DNA of 64,000 bases. Source: Lewinellaceae bacterium (GTDB lineage: Bacteria; Bacteroidota; Bacteroidia; Chitinophagales; Saprospiraceae). Both the position numbers and the translations under genes were made by a program. The notes below the pieces were generated by a model. The model was not told where the DNA came from and ran no database searches. It saw nothing but the letters and a program-made list of their open reading frames with translations. Positions within the stretch are counted from its first letter, which is position 1, and every line of letters begins with the position of its first letter. Positions 43,319 through 50,884 of the stretch are shown here, piece by piece. The stretch is taken from positions 310,001 to 374,000 of the forward strand of contig JACJYO010000002.1 in assembly GCA_020636075.1 (NCBI GenBank). Reading direction: 5' to 3'.

Positions 43319-43792
43319 ATGAAAGAAATAAAAAAAATAGCACTCGTAGCCCATGATAATCGCAAAAAAGACCTCGTCGAATGGGTTGAATGGAATTACC
43401 AGACCTTACTCCGGCACAGCCTGATTTGCACCGGCACTACCGGGCTGATGATTGAAAAAACAATGCAGGAAAAACTAATTAAGGAAGGCACCGGGGAGCC
43501 GGCAAAGTCAATTACCAAACTTAAATCGGGTCCGTTGGGTGGCGACCAGCAACTGGGCGCCATGATCACACAGGGTGAAATTGATGTGCTTGTCTTTTTC
43601 TGGGATCCTATGGAGCCTCAGCCACACGATGTGGATGTCAAAGCCCTGCTGCGGATCGCTGTGGTGTACAACATACCCATTGCATCCAATCGATCAACAG
43701 CGGATTTCGTCATCTCATCGCCACTGATCAATCAGGCATATACGGTAAAGGTTAAAGACTACTCGGGGTATTTGAAGCGAAAGATTGATTGA
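43319..43792 (+). CDS. mgsA: methylglyoxal synthase
   Basis: This 157-residue enzyme converts dihydroxyacetone phosphate to methylglyoxal and phosphate, a bypass of lower glycolysis used when phosphate is short or sugar phosphates accumulate. The start ALVAHDNRKKDLVEWV contains the conserved His-Asp. KSGPLGGDQQLGAMI carries the catalytic Asp (residue 76), and FFWDPMEPQPHDVDVKALLR with NRSTADFVISS completes the signature. Length and motifs are canonical. It appears to be a single-gene unit. Confidence 0.95.
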   Translation: MKEIKKIALVAHDNRKKDLVEWVEWNYQTLLRHSLICTGTTGLMIEKTMQEKLIKEGTGEPAKSITKLKSGPLGGDQQLGAMITQGEIDVLVFFWDPMEPQPHDVDVKALLRIAVVYNIPIASNRSTADFVISSPLINQAYTVKVKDYSGYLKRKID

Positions 43793-43913
43793 GAAACCTT
43801 TCCAAATGCTATTTCACACGCCTCAATTTAAAATCAAGCCGTGTTAGCTAGGAATATTTGATCCTGTCCTGTTCCTGCATGCAATATTGGCAAGTCAAAA
43901 CGGCATTGTCCAT

Positions 43914-44213
43914 ATGAAAAGCATCCATTGGTTTTACTTCGGCATGAGCATCGATTTGTTTATCCTGCTGCTTACGGCTTCCAACCTTTACATGATCACC
44001 AATTCACTCCAAGGAGTGAAAATTTCTGCCCGGCTTATGATGCTGGCCATGCCGTTGGCGATCCTGGCATTGATTGGAATTGCTTTCTGGTTGAAAACGA
44101 TGGGGAAAATGCTTGCGGCAAATATCCTGGTCTGGATACCGGCCCTGCCAATGCTTGGGGGCATCTTGATTTGGGGCGGGTTGGCGCTGCTGTTTATCCT
44201 GTTTGGTAAATAG
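43914..44213 (+). CDS. small membrane protein of unknown function
   Basis: This is a 99-residue protein with three hydrophobic helices (IDLFILLLTASNLYMI; LMMLAMPLAILALIGIAFWL; MLGGILIWGGLALLFILFG). I know no family for it. The ATG at 43914 is preferred over an in-frame start at 43887 because the helix pattern begins directly behind it. It is followed 69 bp later by another unknown gene on the same strand. Confidence 0.6.
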   Translation: MKSIHWFYFGMSIDLFILLLTASNLYMITNSLQGVKISARLMMLAMPLAILALIGIAFWLKTMGKMLAANILVWIPALPMLGGILIWGGLALLFILFGK

Positions 44214-44282
44214 AATGCCCATTCGACTTTCCTGTCCAAAATCAGATTATCAACCAATTTCAAACCCAAACTTTAAATTTGA

Positions 44283-44927
44283 ATGAAAGACGCCACCGTA
44301 GTTGCCTTCCAACCTTATCAGAATGAAAGTTTGAATCAACTGTACAACCTTTTGTTTTGCGATAACCCGGCCTTGTTCAAACCATCCGGCGAAACTGTCG
44401 CTGTCTATCCCTGGAACGTGCTATTTGCCAGTTCGCTCGATGCAAATGCCTTGCTTCAACTTGCAAATGACAACAGTATGGAAAGCCGTGTGCGAGCATT
44501 AGCTGCCCACCAGCTACTGGAATTAGGCGGTGAGTCGCCCAAGCCTGAACTCCTTGGGGTTATCATCGAGATTGGCCTGGAACAGGGGTTGGATGTGCTC
44601 GCGGTATTTGGCGACGGGACTGCCCGCTATATCAACCAGGCCGAACGTGCAATCGTTTTTGATGCACCAAATGCGGATACGAACCCCCTTGTCGATAATC
44701 TGTGGCACCACAGCATCAATGTTGTTAACCGTATCGGTCCCTGGGATAAACCCCGGCTCGAACCGCCCGGATTGAATACTGTCCGGTTGAGTTTTTTGGT
44801 GTCCGGTCAACTCTTTTTTGGACAAGGCCCCGTGAATGTATTTTTCCAGGACCCGATGGCCGGCCCGGTTTTGGATGCCGCAACCAAAATAATGGTGTTT
44901 TTGACGCAGCATGTTGGCGGGAAGTAG
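44283..44927 (+). CDS. protein of unknown function (214 aa)
   Basis: I do not recognise this protein, which has no signal peptide or membrane helix. The N-terminal half is helical with a repeat-like LRALAAHQLLELGG-type helix pair (RVRALAAHQLLELGGESPKP). The C-terminal half is strand-rich, with an invariant-looking NLWHHSINVVNRIGPWDKPR stretch. Coding quality and codon use match the neighbours. It is probably cytoplasmic. It may be co-transcribed with the small membrane protein upstream. Confidence 0.6.
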   Translation: MKDATVVAFQPYQNESLNQLYNLLFCDNPALFKPSGETVAVYPWNVLFASSLDANALLQLANDNSMESRVRALAAHQLLELGGESPKPELLGVIIEIGLEQGLDVLAVFGDGTARYINQAERAIVFDAPNADTNPLVDNLWHHSINVVNRIGPWDKPRLEPPGLNTVRLSFLVSGQLFFGQGPVNVFFQDPMAGPVLDAATKIMVFLTQHVGGK

Positions 44928-44984
44928 CCTTGGCTACACTTCATTGTTTTTATATACAGCAAATCGGAAATTGGCAATTTGGTC

Positions 44985-44992
44985 TATCTTTG
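44985..44992 (+). promoter_or_regulatory. Bacteroidota-type -7 promoter element
   Basis: TATCTTTG matches the TAnnTTTG -7 consensus of the primary sigma factor in Bacteroidota. It lies 31 bp before the ATG at 45024. A convincing -33 partner is not seen, so the call rests on one element. Confidence 0.4.
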
Positions 44993-45023
44993 GAAAGCAA
45001 ATTAAAATTTAACAAACCAAACC

Positions 45024-45854
45024 ATGTCTTTCTTTACACGACTCTCCAACGGCTGGGAACTTGCCAAACAAAGTTTTCAAACCATTAATGAAAACCGCAC
45101 GCTGCTGTTGTTTCCGGTATTGTCCAGCGTATCACTCGTACTGGTGCTGCTCACTTTTTTCGGCGGCACCTTCTTTTTTGTCGGCGACGATATCGAAGCG
45201 CTGATGAACGACGAGCAGTACGGACAAATTCTGGGCTACGGGCTCATTTTTCTGTACTACCTGATCAACTTCAGCATCATTGTCTTTTTCAATGCTGCAC
45301 TGATCCACTGCGCCATGAAAGCCCTGAACGGGGAAGAAGTGAGCCTGGGCGATGGTATCAATTTCGCCTTTTCGCGCATCGACAAAATCCTGGGCTGGGC
45401 AGTATTGTCGGCTACGGTGGGTACGCTGCTGCAGGCACTGCAGGAGACCGGCAAGATCGGGCAGATCGTTGCCTCCATCATCGGTGTAGCCTGGTCGATC
45501 ATGACCTTTTTCGTTGTTCCTGTATTGGTTTATGAAGACCGGGGAGTTTTCGACTCGGTAAAAGAATCCGGCCGATTGATGAAAGAAAAATGGGGGGAGT
45601 CCCTGGCCGCCAATGTCAGTTTTGGCGTGCTCAATTTTATTGGCATTCTCCTGGCCGCATTGATCGGATTTGCCTTGGGATCGATCCACTGGGCGCTGGG
45701 CCTGGCTGTTGCCGTCACCCTGATCCTGCTGATCACAATCATTATTTCAGCAGCCCGGACGGTATTTGTGGCAGCGGTTTACCACCACGTGACCGGCCAG
45801 CCGACCGGCAATTTCGACGGCGCTGCACTGGATAGTGTTTTTGTGTCTAAGTGA
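45024..45854 (+). CDS. DUF6159-like membrane protein
   Basis: This 276-residue protein has six predicted transmembrane helices and opens with a conserved amphipathic stretch (RLSNGWELAKQSFQTINENR). It contains AFSRIDKILGWAVLSATVGT and VPVLVYEDRGVFDSVKESG, features I associate with the DUF6159 family of bacterial and archaeal integral membrane proteins. The function of that family is not known. It is a single gene closed by palindromic repeat C, which may serve as terminator. Confidence 0.72.
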   Translation: MSFFTRLSNGWELAKQSFQTINENRTLLLFPVLSSVSLVLVLLTFFGGTFFFVGDDIEALMNDEQYGQILGYGLIFLYYLINFSIIVFFNAALIHCAMKALNGEEVSLGDGINFAFSRIDKILGWAVLSATVGTLLQALQETGKIGQIVASIIGVAWSIMTFFVVPVLVYEDRGVFDSVKESGRLMKEKWGESLAANVSFGVLNFIGILLAALIGFALGSIHWALGLAVAVTLILLITIIISAARTVFVAAVYHHVTGQPTGNFDGAALDSVFVSK

Positions 45855-45863
45855 TTTTTATTA

Positions 45864-45938
45864 ACCACGGAGACACAGAGGACACGGAGTTTGAATTTCT
45901 CTAAAAGAAAATCTCCGTGTCCTCTGTGTCTCCGTGGT
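45864..45938. repeat. CCACGGAG-type palindromic repeat C, perfect arms
   Basis: Arms of 26 bp (45864-45889 and 45913-45938) are perfectly complementary around a 23-bp loop; the arm contains ACCACGGAGACACAGAGG. It lies between two convergent genes (45024 on + and 45956 on -) and could end transcription from both sides. It is closely related to repeats A, B and D. Confidence 0.92.
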
Positions 45939-45955
45939 ATATTATTTAATCGCAA

Positions 45956-46381
45956 TTAAAGCCGTACAGCGGCAGCCTTTGCTTTTCCACCTGCGCAATT
46001 TGCCGGCACACATTTCGACACGTCACATTTTTTTGACGGGTCACACTTCGAAGGATCGCATTTGCTTGGATCACAGTTTGCCGGATTGCAAATACCATTT
46101 TTCGTATTCGACTGCGTTCCAGGGTCGAACAGCCCGGCCGGGATAGCCTGTACACCTGTAGCATCGGTGCTAGCCATTGCACCTGCGCAGGATTTTTTAT
46201 ACGTTACTTTTTGCGCTACAGGCGCCGGAGCAACATCTGCTTTAGCCGCACCGACATCCGCTTTCGCACTGCCACAGATGGCTTTGCAAGCCGGGCTAGG
46301 TTGGCAGTTTTGGGCAGTTAGGGAGGTACTCAGGCACCAGCCGAGGAAAACCAGGGTTGAAAGGACGAAGACATTTTTCAT
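45956..46381 (-). CDS. secreted cysteine-rich repeat protein
   Basis: This is a 141-residue protein with a signal peptide ending near LTAQ. The mature part holds 11 cysteines. A C-terminal array NCDPSKCDPSKCDPSKKC (residues 102-119) continues with DVSKCVPANC, giving a cysteine every five residues, and an earlier repeat AKADVGAAKADV is also seen. I know no family with exactly this array; metal binding or disulfide cross-linking in the envelope is plausible. It is divergent from a histidine kinase whose periplasmic domain is also rich in cysteine, and the two share a regulatory region with direct repeats. Confidence 0.68.
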   Translation of the reverse strand: MKNVFVLSTLVFLGWCLSTSLTAQNCQPSPACKAICGSAKADVGAAKADVAPAPVAQKVTYKKSCAGAMASTDATGVQAIPAGLFDPGTQSNTKNGICNPANCDPSKCDPSKCDPSKKCDVSKCVPANCAGGKAKAAAVRL

Positions 46382-46498
46382 GTGTAAAAAATTATGGGTT
46401 GGCCCGAATCCGCCGGGCTAGCGGTGCGATTTCCTGTGTTTTTCAAAATCACCGTTGCAAAGGTGCGGCAGCAGACCAAGGGTGGCTGTTTTGCAGGC

Positions 46499-46525
46499 GT
46501 TAGCCAGCTGTTAAGCAGCTGTTAA
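46499..46525. promoter_or_regulatory. three 11-bp-spaced GTTA direct repeats
   Basis: GTTA recurs at 46499, 46510 and 46521 with an exact 11-bp period; the last two lie in identical CAGCTGTTAA units (46505-46514 and 46516-46525). Tandem half-sites one helical turn apart are the usual binding pattern of OmpR-family regulators. The region lies 45 bp before the kinase gene and 118 bp before the divergent cysteine-rich gene, so the regulator encoded at 48053 is the natural candidate. Confidence 0.55.
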
Positions 46526-46569
46526 AAACATATTCAGCATGGCGAAAAAGCCGCTTTTTTGCACCTGCA

Positions 46570-47802
46570 ATGAAGAAAAACTACATTAGTTGGCTGATTG
46601 CCGCAGCGGCGTTGGCCATCCTCGCACTTATCGGCATCCAGGTCCGCTGGATGCAGCAATCCCGGGAGCTGCTGGAGGAACAGTTCACCAACCGGGTCAA
46701 TATGGCGCTCTGCTCCACCGTGGAAAACCTGGCCTCCGACCCCGACCACGCGGAGGAAATCCGCGCCTGTTGCAAAGCCCCGGATGTTGCATCCTGCGCG
46801 CCTAATTTTCTACCCCGGTCCAAAGAACCCACCATGCAGGCCGCGCTCAACCAATGGCTGCAATTTTACCAGATCGACTTGCCCTATACGGTGCAGATCA
46901 CGCCCAAGGATAGTGCGGCTAAAGGCGCCCCACCCTACTCCTGTTCGTTGGGTCCGGTACTGGAAAACGATACCCACTATCTGCAACTCAACTTCCAGGG
47001 CAAAGACGCCTATGTGTCGGAGCGCATGGGCCTGATGGTGCTGGCCTCGGTGGTTATTCTGCTCTTCATTTGCATTATTTTCGGCTTGGCCACCTGGCAC
47101 CTTGTTCGGCAAAAACGCATGGCGGAGCGCAACCGCGATTACTTTAACCACATGACCCATGAATTCCGCACACCACTGACCAATATCCGGCTGGCGGCCA
47201 ACCTCATGGCCCGGAAAGACAAAAGCCTGGATGGCAACCAATATTTAAACATTATCCGCCGGGAATGCGGTCAACTGGTCCATCAAGTAGAAAATGTGCT
47301 TCAACTCGGAGGACTGGAAAAAGCCGGCTATCAGTTGCAAAAAGGGCCAGTCGATTTGTGCTCGCTTACCGATGAGGTTTTGGCCGGCCTCGACCTGCAA
47401 ATCCAGGAAAGCGCTGCACAAGTGGAAGTAGATCGAAATGGCGCCGACTACACCATCCAAGGTGACGCCTTTCATCTCAGCAATGCCTTTCGAAACATAC
47501 TCGATAATGCACTAAAATACAGTGGCGCCGCGCCGGCTATAAAAATCGGTTTCGAGGCGGAGGCCACCGGAACCCGGGTAAGTTTCACCGACAACGGCAT
47601 CGGCTTGTCCGCAAAGGATCGGCGCAAGATTTTTGAAAAATTCCACCGCTGTGAGTCGGCGTTGTGCTCCGGAAAAAAAGGCTTTGGTCTGGGTTTGGCT
47701 TATGTCAAAAAAATAGTGGACATGCACCAGGGTGAAATTGCAGTTAGCAGCCCGGATGGGCATGGTGCGCGCTTTGAATTGTTTTTTCCGAAGGGGAATT
47801 AG
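46570..47802 (+). CDS. sensor histidine kinase with cysteine-rich periplasmic domain
   Basis: This 410-residue kinase has a helix at about 7-25, a periplasmic domain at 28-153 and a second helix at 154-178. The periplasmic part contains five cysteines (48, 67, 68, 76, 125), including the pair in IRACCKAPDVASC, which suggests redox or metal sensing. The HisKA motif is YFNHMTHEFRTPLTNI (His197). The ATPase lobe shows NILDNALKYSG, DNGIGLS and GFGLGLAYVKKI, all intact. Its partner OmpR-type regulator follows after a 250-bp repeat element, an unusual insertion between a kinase and its regulator. Confidence 0.9.
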   Translation: MKKNYISWLIAAAALAILALIGIQVRWMQQSRELLEEQFTNRVNMALCSTVENLASDPDHAEEIRACCKAPDVASCAPNFLPRSKEPTMQAALNQWLQFYQIDLPYTVQITPKDSAAKGAPPYSCSLGPVLENDTHYLQLNFQGKDAYVSERMGLMVLASVVILLFICIIFGLATWHLVRQKRMAERNRDYFNHMTHEFRTPLTNIRLAANLMARKDKSLDGNQYLNIIRRECGQLVHQVENVLQLGGLEKAGYQLQKGPVDLCSLTDEVLAGLDLQIQESAAQVEVDRNGADYTIQGDAFHLSNAFRNILDNALKYSGAAPAIKIGFEAEATGTRVSFTDNGIGLSAKDRRKIFEKFHRCESALCSGKKGFGLGLAYVKKIVDMHQGEIAVSSPDGHGARFELFFPKGN

Positions 47803-47809
47803 TTTATGC

Positions 47810-48038
47810 ACCACGGAGACACGAAGGACACGGAATTTTTATTTATCTCAAGTTGTGACCATGAAATTGAATAGACAAGATTAACAGGAAAAAAACAGGA
47901 TTAAACGGACTATGGCCGTTTAATCCTGCAAAATCATGTAGATCCTGTCCAAAAAATAAAAAAATCTGTCTCCAGAACAGTTGGACACAACTTGAATCAA
48001 TTAGAAAAAATCATCTGCGTCAACCATGCTTCCGTGGT
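47810..48038. repeat. composite CCACGGAG-type repeat D between kinase and regulator
   Basis: The left end ACCACGGAGACACGAAGG and the right end CATGCTTCCGTGGT (48025-48038) are imperfect complements about 200 bp apart. Inside lie a perfect hairpin of CAGGATTAAACGG (47896-47908) with its complement (47916-47928), and an inverted copy (47925-47949) of the GACAGGAT unit of repeat B. The element fills nearly the whole gap between the kinase and regulator genes. Confidence 0.75.
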
Positions 48039-48052
48039 AAAAAATCAAATAC

Positions 48053-48754
48053 ATGCACAACGACCAACGCATCCTCCTTGTCGAAGACGACTTGAACCTC
48101 GGCCTGTTGCTGATGGACTATCTTGAATCGGAAGGCCTGCAAGTCACCTGGCGACGCGACGCACTCAGCGGGCTGCAGCAGGTAAAACGCCAGCCCTTCG
48201 ATCTTTGCATTCTTGATGTCATGATGGCCGGCATGGACGGTTTTAGTCTGGCAAAAAATCTCCGTAGCCAATACCCAAAGCTCCCATTCCTGTTTCTGAC
48301 AGCCCGCATGCTCAAGGAAGACCGCTTGAAGGGTTACGCGCTTGGCGCCGAGGATTACCTCACCAAGCCATTTGATGAAGAAGAACTGTTGTGCAAGATC
48401 CGGGTGATCCTGCGTCGTACTGCTGAAACGGCGGCTCCTGCTGAAAAAACGATACAAATTGGTCGATTTACCTTCAACCCGGCGCGCCAGGAACTGCGTA
48501 TCGATGCGCGGACGATCCGGCTCACGGAGAAAGAAAATGCCGTGCTGCGCCTGCTCAGCCAGCACCAAAACCGCATCCTCCGCCGCGACGAAGCGGTAGA
48601 GAAAATTTATGGGAAATACGACTACTTTCTGGGCCGAAGTTTTGACGTATTCATTTCCCGCTTGCGCAAATTGCTGAAGGCAGACCCAAACGTGAGCATT
48701 GAAAATGTGTTTAAAGTCGGCTTTATCTTGAATGTGAAAGAAGGGCAGGCGTAA
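48053..48754 (+). CDS. OmpR-family response regulator
   Basis: This 233-residue regulator has a receiver domain with RILLVEDDLNLG, phospho-acceptor Asp in FDLCILDVMMAGMDG (about residue 54) and Lys in DYLTKPF. A winged-helix DNA-binding domain follows (RLTEKENAVLRLLSQHQNRI and SRLRKLLKADPNVSIENV). It is the likely partner of the kinase at 46570. It may bind the 11-bp-spaced GTTA repeats at 46499. The reductase gene behind it starts only 9 bp downstream and is probably co-transcribed. Confidence 0.9.
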   Translation: MHNDQRILLVEDDLNLGLLLMDYLESEGLQVTWRRDALSGLQQVKRQPFDLCILDVMMAGMDGFSLAKNLRSQYPKLPFLFLTARMLKEDRLKGYALGAEDYLTKPFDEEELLCKIRVILRRTAETAAPAEKTIQIGRFTFNPARQELRIDARTIRLTEKENAVLRLLSQHQNRILRRDEAVEKIYGKYDYFLGRSFDVFISRLRKLLKADPNVSIENVFKVGFILNVKEGQA

Positions 48755-48763
48755 ATTTGTTCC

Positions 48764-49282
48764 ATGCGAAAACTTATCCTGAACGTTGCCGTCAGCCTCG
48801 ACGGCCTGATTGAAGGTCCCAATGGTGAATACGACTGGTGCTTTACCGACCAGGACTACGGTATGAAAGCCTTTTTCAACCGGATTGACGCTGTTTTTAT
48901 GGGTCGAAAATCCTACGACCTGATGCTCAGCCTGGAAAACGGTATGGGTGATTTCCCGAAAATGGAGCAATACGTTTTTTCAAAATCACTCCAGGAAGGT
49001 GCGCCTGGTTGGACGCTTGTCCGGGGCAATGTGGACGAGCAGGTTCGGGAGATTAAAGGCCGGCCCGGAAAGGATATCTGGCTGTTTGGCGGTGCAGTGC
49101 TCACAGCGAATTTGCTGCACGCCGGTTTGGTAGACGAACTCAGCCTGGCCGTGCACCCGATTGTCCTTGGGTCTGGCAAGCCGCTTTTTAGCAGCATCCC
49201 CGATCGCATGAAGTTGAACCTGCTGGACGCAAAAACCTATTCCAGCGGATTGATTATCCTCACCTATACAATTCCCTCATAA
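48764..49282 (+). CDS. RibD C-terminal/dihydrofolate reductase-like protein
   Basis: This 172-residue protein has the DHFR-like fold. The N-terminal strand RKLILNVAVSLDGLIEGPNG, the FMGRKSYDLML nucleotide-contact motif, and DIWLFGGAVLTANLL with DELSLAVHPIVLGSGKPLF are standard for the YyaP/YwjB group. These proteins probably reduce a pteridine- or flavin-related substrate with NADPH, but no member is well defined. It lies 9 bp behind the OmpR-type regulator. Confidence 0.85.
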   Translation: MRKLILNVAVSLDGLIEGPNGEYDWCFTDQDYGMKAFFNRIDAVFMGRKSYDLMLSLENGMGDFPKMEQYVFSKSLQEGAPGWTLVRGNVDEQVREIKGRPGKDIWLFGGAVLTANLLHAGLVDELSLAVHPIVLGSGKPLFSSIPDRMKLNLLDAKTYSSGLIILTYTIPS

Positions 49283-49443
49283 TTCCCCGATTTTCAGGGA
49301 AATTAGTTTTAAATTACGGAAAACACCGAATACAATTCGGGGGAAAACCCCTATAATCAATATTATTAAAAATCCGTTTTAACTATATGATTTCTATACT
49401 TTTTCTATGAAATCAGATTTAATCATTCACAAAACTGAATTCT

Positions 49444-49938
49444 ATGAAAAACTCACGTAGTTATTTCGGAGCAACGCATTTTAATAGTATTTTTTTTATT
49501 GTTTTAATCAATTGTCTATGCGCTGGAAATTTGCTCGCACAAAGACCGTCGCCCAGTTTTGGGATAGGTTTTCAAGCCGGTAATCCCACCGGGCTTTCCC
49601 TGCAATTTTATAAAGACAGGGGCATGACCACAGACATCCTGGTTGCCTATGATCTCCACGACTTCTTTTTCCTGAATGTCCATGGCTTGTGGAATACTCA
49701 TTTGGATAACGGCGGGCACCTGCACTTTTACTATGGCCCGGGGGGATTTATCGGCATTCGCGATCGCGGGCCCGAATACCCGAATGATGATGTCGCTGCC
49801 GGTGTCAGTGGCAATTTTGGCCTGAGCCTTGTTATTTCCCGGATTGAACTGTTCGGACAGTTTACCCCGAGACTGGAACTTACCCCATCCACAGATTTTC
49901 AACCAGGCGGCGGCGTTGGCATGCGTATTTTCTTTTAA
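49444..49938 (+). CDS. secreted, probable outer-membrane beta-barrel protein
   Basis: This 164-residue protein has a signal peptide (IFFIVLINCLCAGNLLAQ). The mature part has alternating strands with a GFQAGNPTGLSLQFYKD opening, a glycine-rich turn (FYYGPGGFIGIRDRG) and a C-terminal phenylalanine (GMRIFF), features of small outer-membrane barrels. I cannot assign a family. It stands alone; the AT-rich 160 bp before it hold a likely promoter but no element I can define. Confidence 0.62.
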   Translation: MKNSRSYFGATHFNSIFFIVLINCLCAGNLLAQRPSPSFGIGFQAGNPTGLSLQFYKDRGMTTDILVAYDLHDFFFLNVHGLWNTHLDNGGHLHFYYGPGGFIGIRDRGPEYPNDDVAAGVSGNFGLSLVISRIELFGQFTPRLELTPSTDFQPGGGVGMRIFF

Positions 49939-50028
49939 ATTCGACAGCGCATAACGCCACTTTTTATAAATCATGCAACCTGAACGCCAATTAAGGATTT
50001 TCTGATCTTTCCATATCCAGCATTAAAC

Positions 50029-50072
50029 CGGCACCGCCCATCATACTGCCCGGCAGTATGCAAGCGGTGCCG
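50029..50072. terminator. long two-tier hairpin between convergent genes
   Basis: CGGCACCGC pairs with GCGGTGCCG, and inside it CATACTGCC pairs with GGCAGTATG around one base, with a small internal loop between the two stems. It lies in the 227-bp gap between convergent genes. No T-run follows, so it may be a bidirectional terminator with weak U-tract or a structured small RNA. I see nothing else in this gap. Confidence 0.55.
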
Positions 50073-50165
50073 ATTCAATTTGGGATAGGATTAAACACGT
50101 CGCATAGTTGGCTTGACCAACCGGAACCTGTTCAGGAGATGCGTCCCGGATCGTCGAAAGGTCGC

Positions 50166-50630
50166 TTAATGCACTGCAACAGCTTTCGATGGTTTCACCG
50201 GTTTCACCTCCATTTTTGGGATTTCAATTTTCAAAATACCGTCCTTGTAGGTAGCGTCGATCTTTTCGGCTTTGCTGTTTTCGGGTAAGCGGAAAGAGCG
50301 GCAGAATTTGTTGAATGCAAATTCTTTGCGGGTCATGCCATCCATTTTCTCCTCTTTCATTTCCTCCTTCTCGGCACTGATGGTCAGGATATCATTTTCG
50401 ATTTCAACTTTAAAGTCCTTTTTATCCAGACCCGGTGCAGCCACCTCAATCAGGAAATCTTTATCCCGTTCCGTGATATTCACCGAGGGAACTTTTTCCA
50501 CTCCCAGCCACGGGAAAACACCCGTATCCCAGTTGAGCAAACTTTCCGGAAAAAACCGTTCGGTTTCAAAAAAGTTGGACAACATTGCAGGGAGTGTTCT
50601 ACGTCCGTTTTTTGCAAGTAATTGTGCCAT
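50166..50630 (-). CDS. small heat shock protein, Hsp20/alpha-crystallin family
   Basis: This is a 154-residue chaperone that holds unfolding proteins during stress. The alpha-crystallin domain runs from about PSVNITERDKDFLIEVAAPG to the C-terminal strand YKDGILKIEIPK, with the classic A-x-x-x-n-G-v-L-like motif (ATYKDGILKIEIPK). The ATG at 50630 (MAQLLAKNG) is chosen since the upstream extension to 50705 is low-complexity and unlike the family. It is divergent from the TolB-like/ABC pair, and the intergenic 254 bp hold the sigma54 signals of that pair. Confidence 0.93.
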   Translation of the reverse strand: MAQLLAKNGRRTLPAMLSNFFETERFFPESLLNWDTGVFPWLGVEKVPSVNITERDKDFLIEVAAPGLDKKDFKVEIENDILTISAEKEEMKEEKMDGMTRKEFAFNKFCRSFRLPENSKAEKIDATYKDGILKIEIPKMEVKPVKPSKAVAVH

Positions 50631-50749
50631 GGTGTTGGTATTTATGATTAGAAAATTGTTTTTGAACTCGCCAACAAAACTCGTTAATTGAGCATTTTTT
50701 GTCAATGAATCCGGTCAGCAGAACGCCTGATATTCATCAAAACCAGGAC

Positions 50750-50786
50750 TGTCCATTTCCGAACAGTGCCTGTTCGGTTTCAGCAC
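50750..50786. promoter_or_regulatory. paired dyads before the TolB-like gene
   Basis: TGTCCATTTCCGAACA (50750-50765) is a near-complete dyad, and TGTTCGGTTTCAGCAC (50771-50786) keeps a complete left half. They start 21 bp apart and are centred 96 and 75 bp before the GG of the sigma54 element at 50853, matching the geometry before the MacA-like gene. Confidence 0.6.
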
Positions 50787-50852
50787 AATCCAGACGCCAA
50801 AATCGCCGGGAAAACAATTGCAGCGTATTGATTTCCAATATTTTAGTAGTTT

Positions 50853-50868
50853 TGGCATATCCTTTGAC
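50853..50868 (+). promoter_or_regulatory. sigma54 (-24/-12) promoter of the TolB-like/ATPase pair
   Basis: TGGCATATCCTTTGAC carries the same TGGCATA block as two other elements, plus TTG at correct spacing. The predicted start site is near 50879, only about 6 bp before the ATG at 50885, so translation must start on a nearly leaderless message or slightly downstream. Confidence 0.58.
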
Positions 50869-50884
50869 TTTTATGTACACAACC

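Noticed and set aside
48020..48970. Open frame of 316 codons on the minus strand across the OmpR-type regulator
   Set aside because: It lies antisense to a fully conserved regulator gene and its translation resembles no family; it results from codon bias of the sense gene.
50613..50630. Sigma54-like sequence TGGCACAATTACTTGCA on the minus strand at the Hsp20 start
   Set aside because: The spacing between TGG and TTGC is one base too long, and the sequence is the first codons of the Hsp20 protein.
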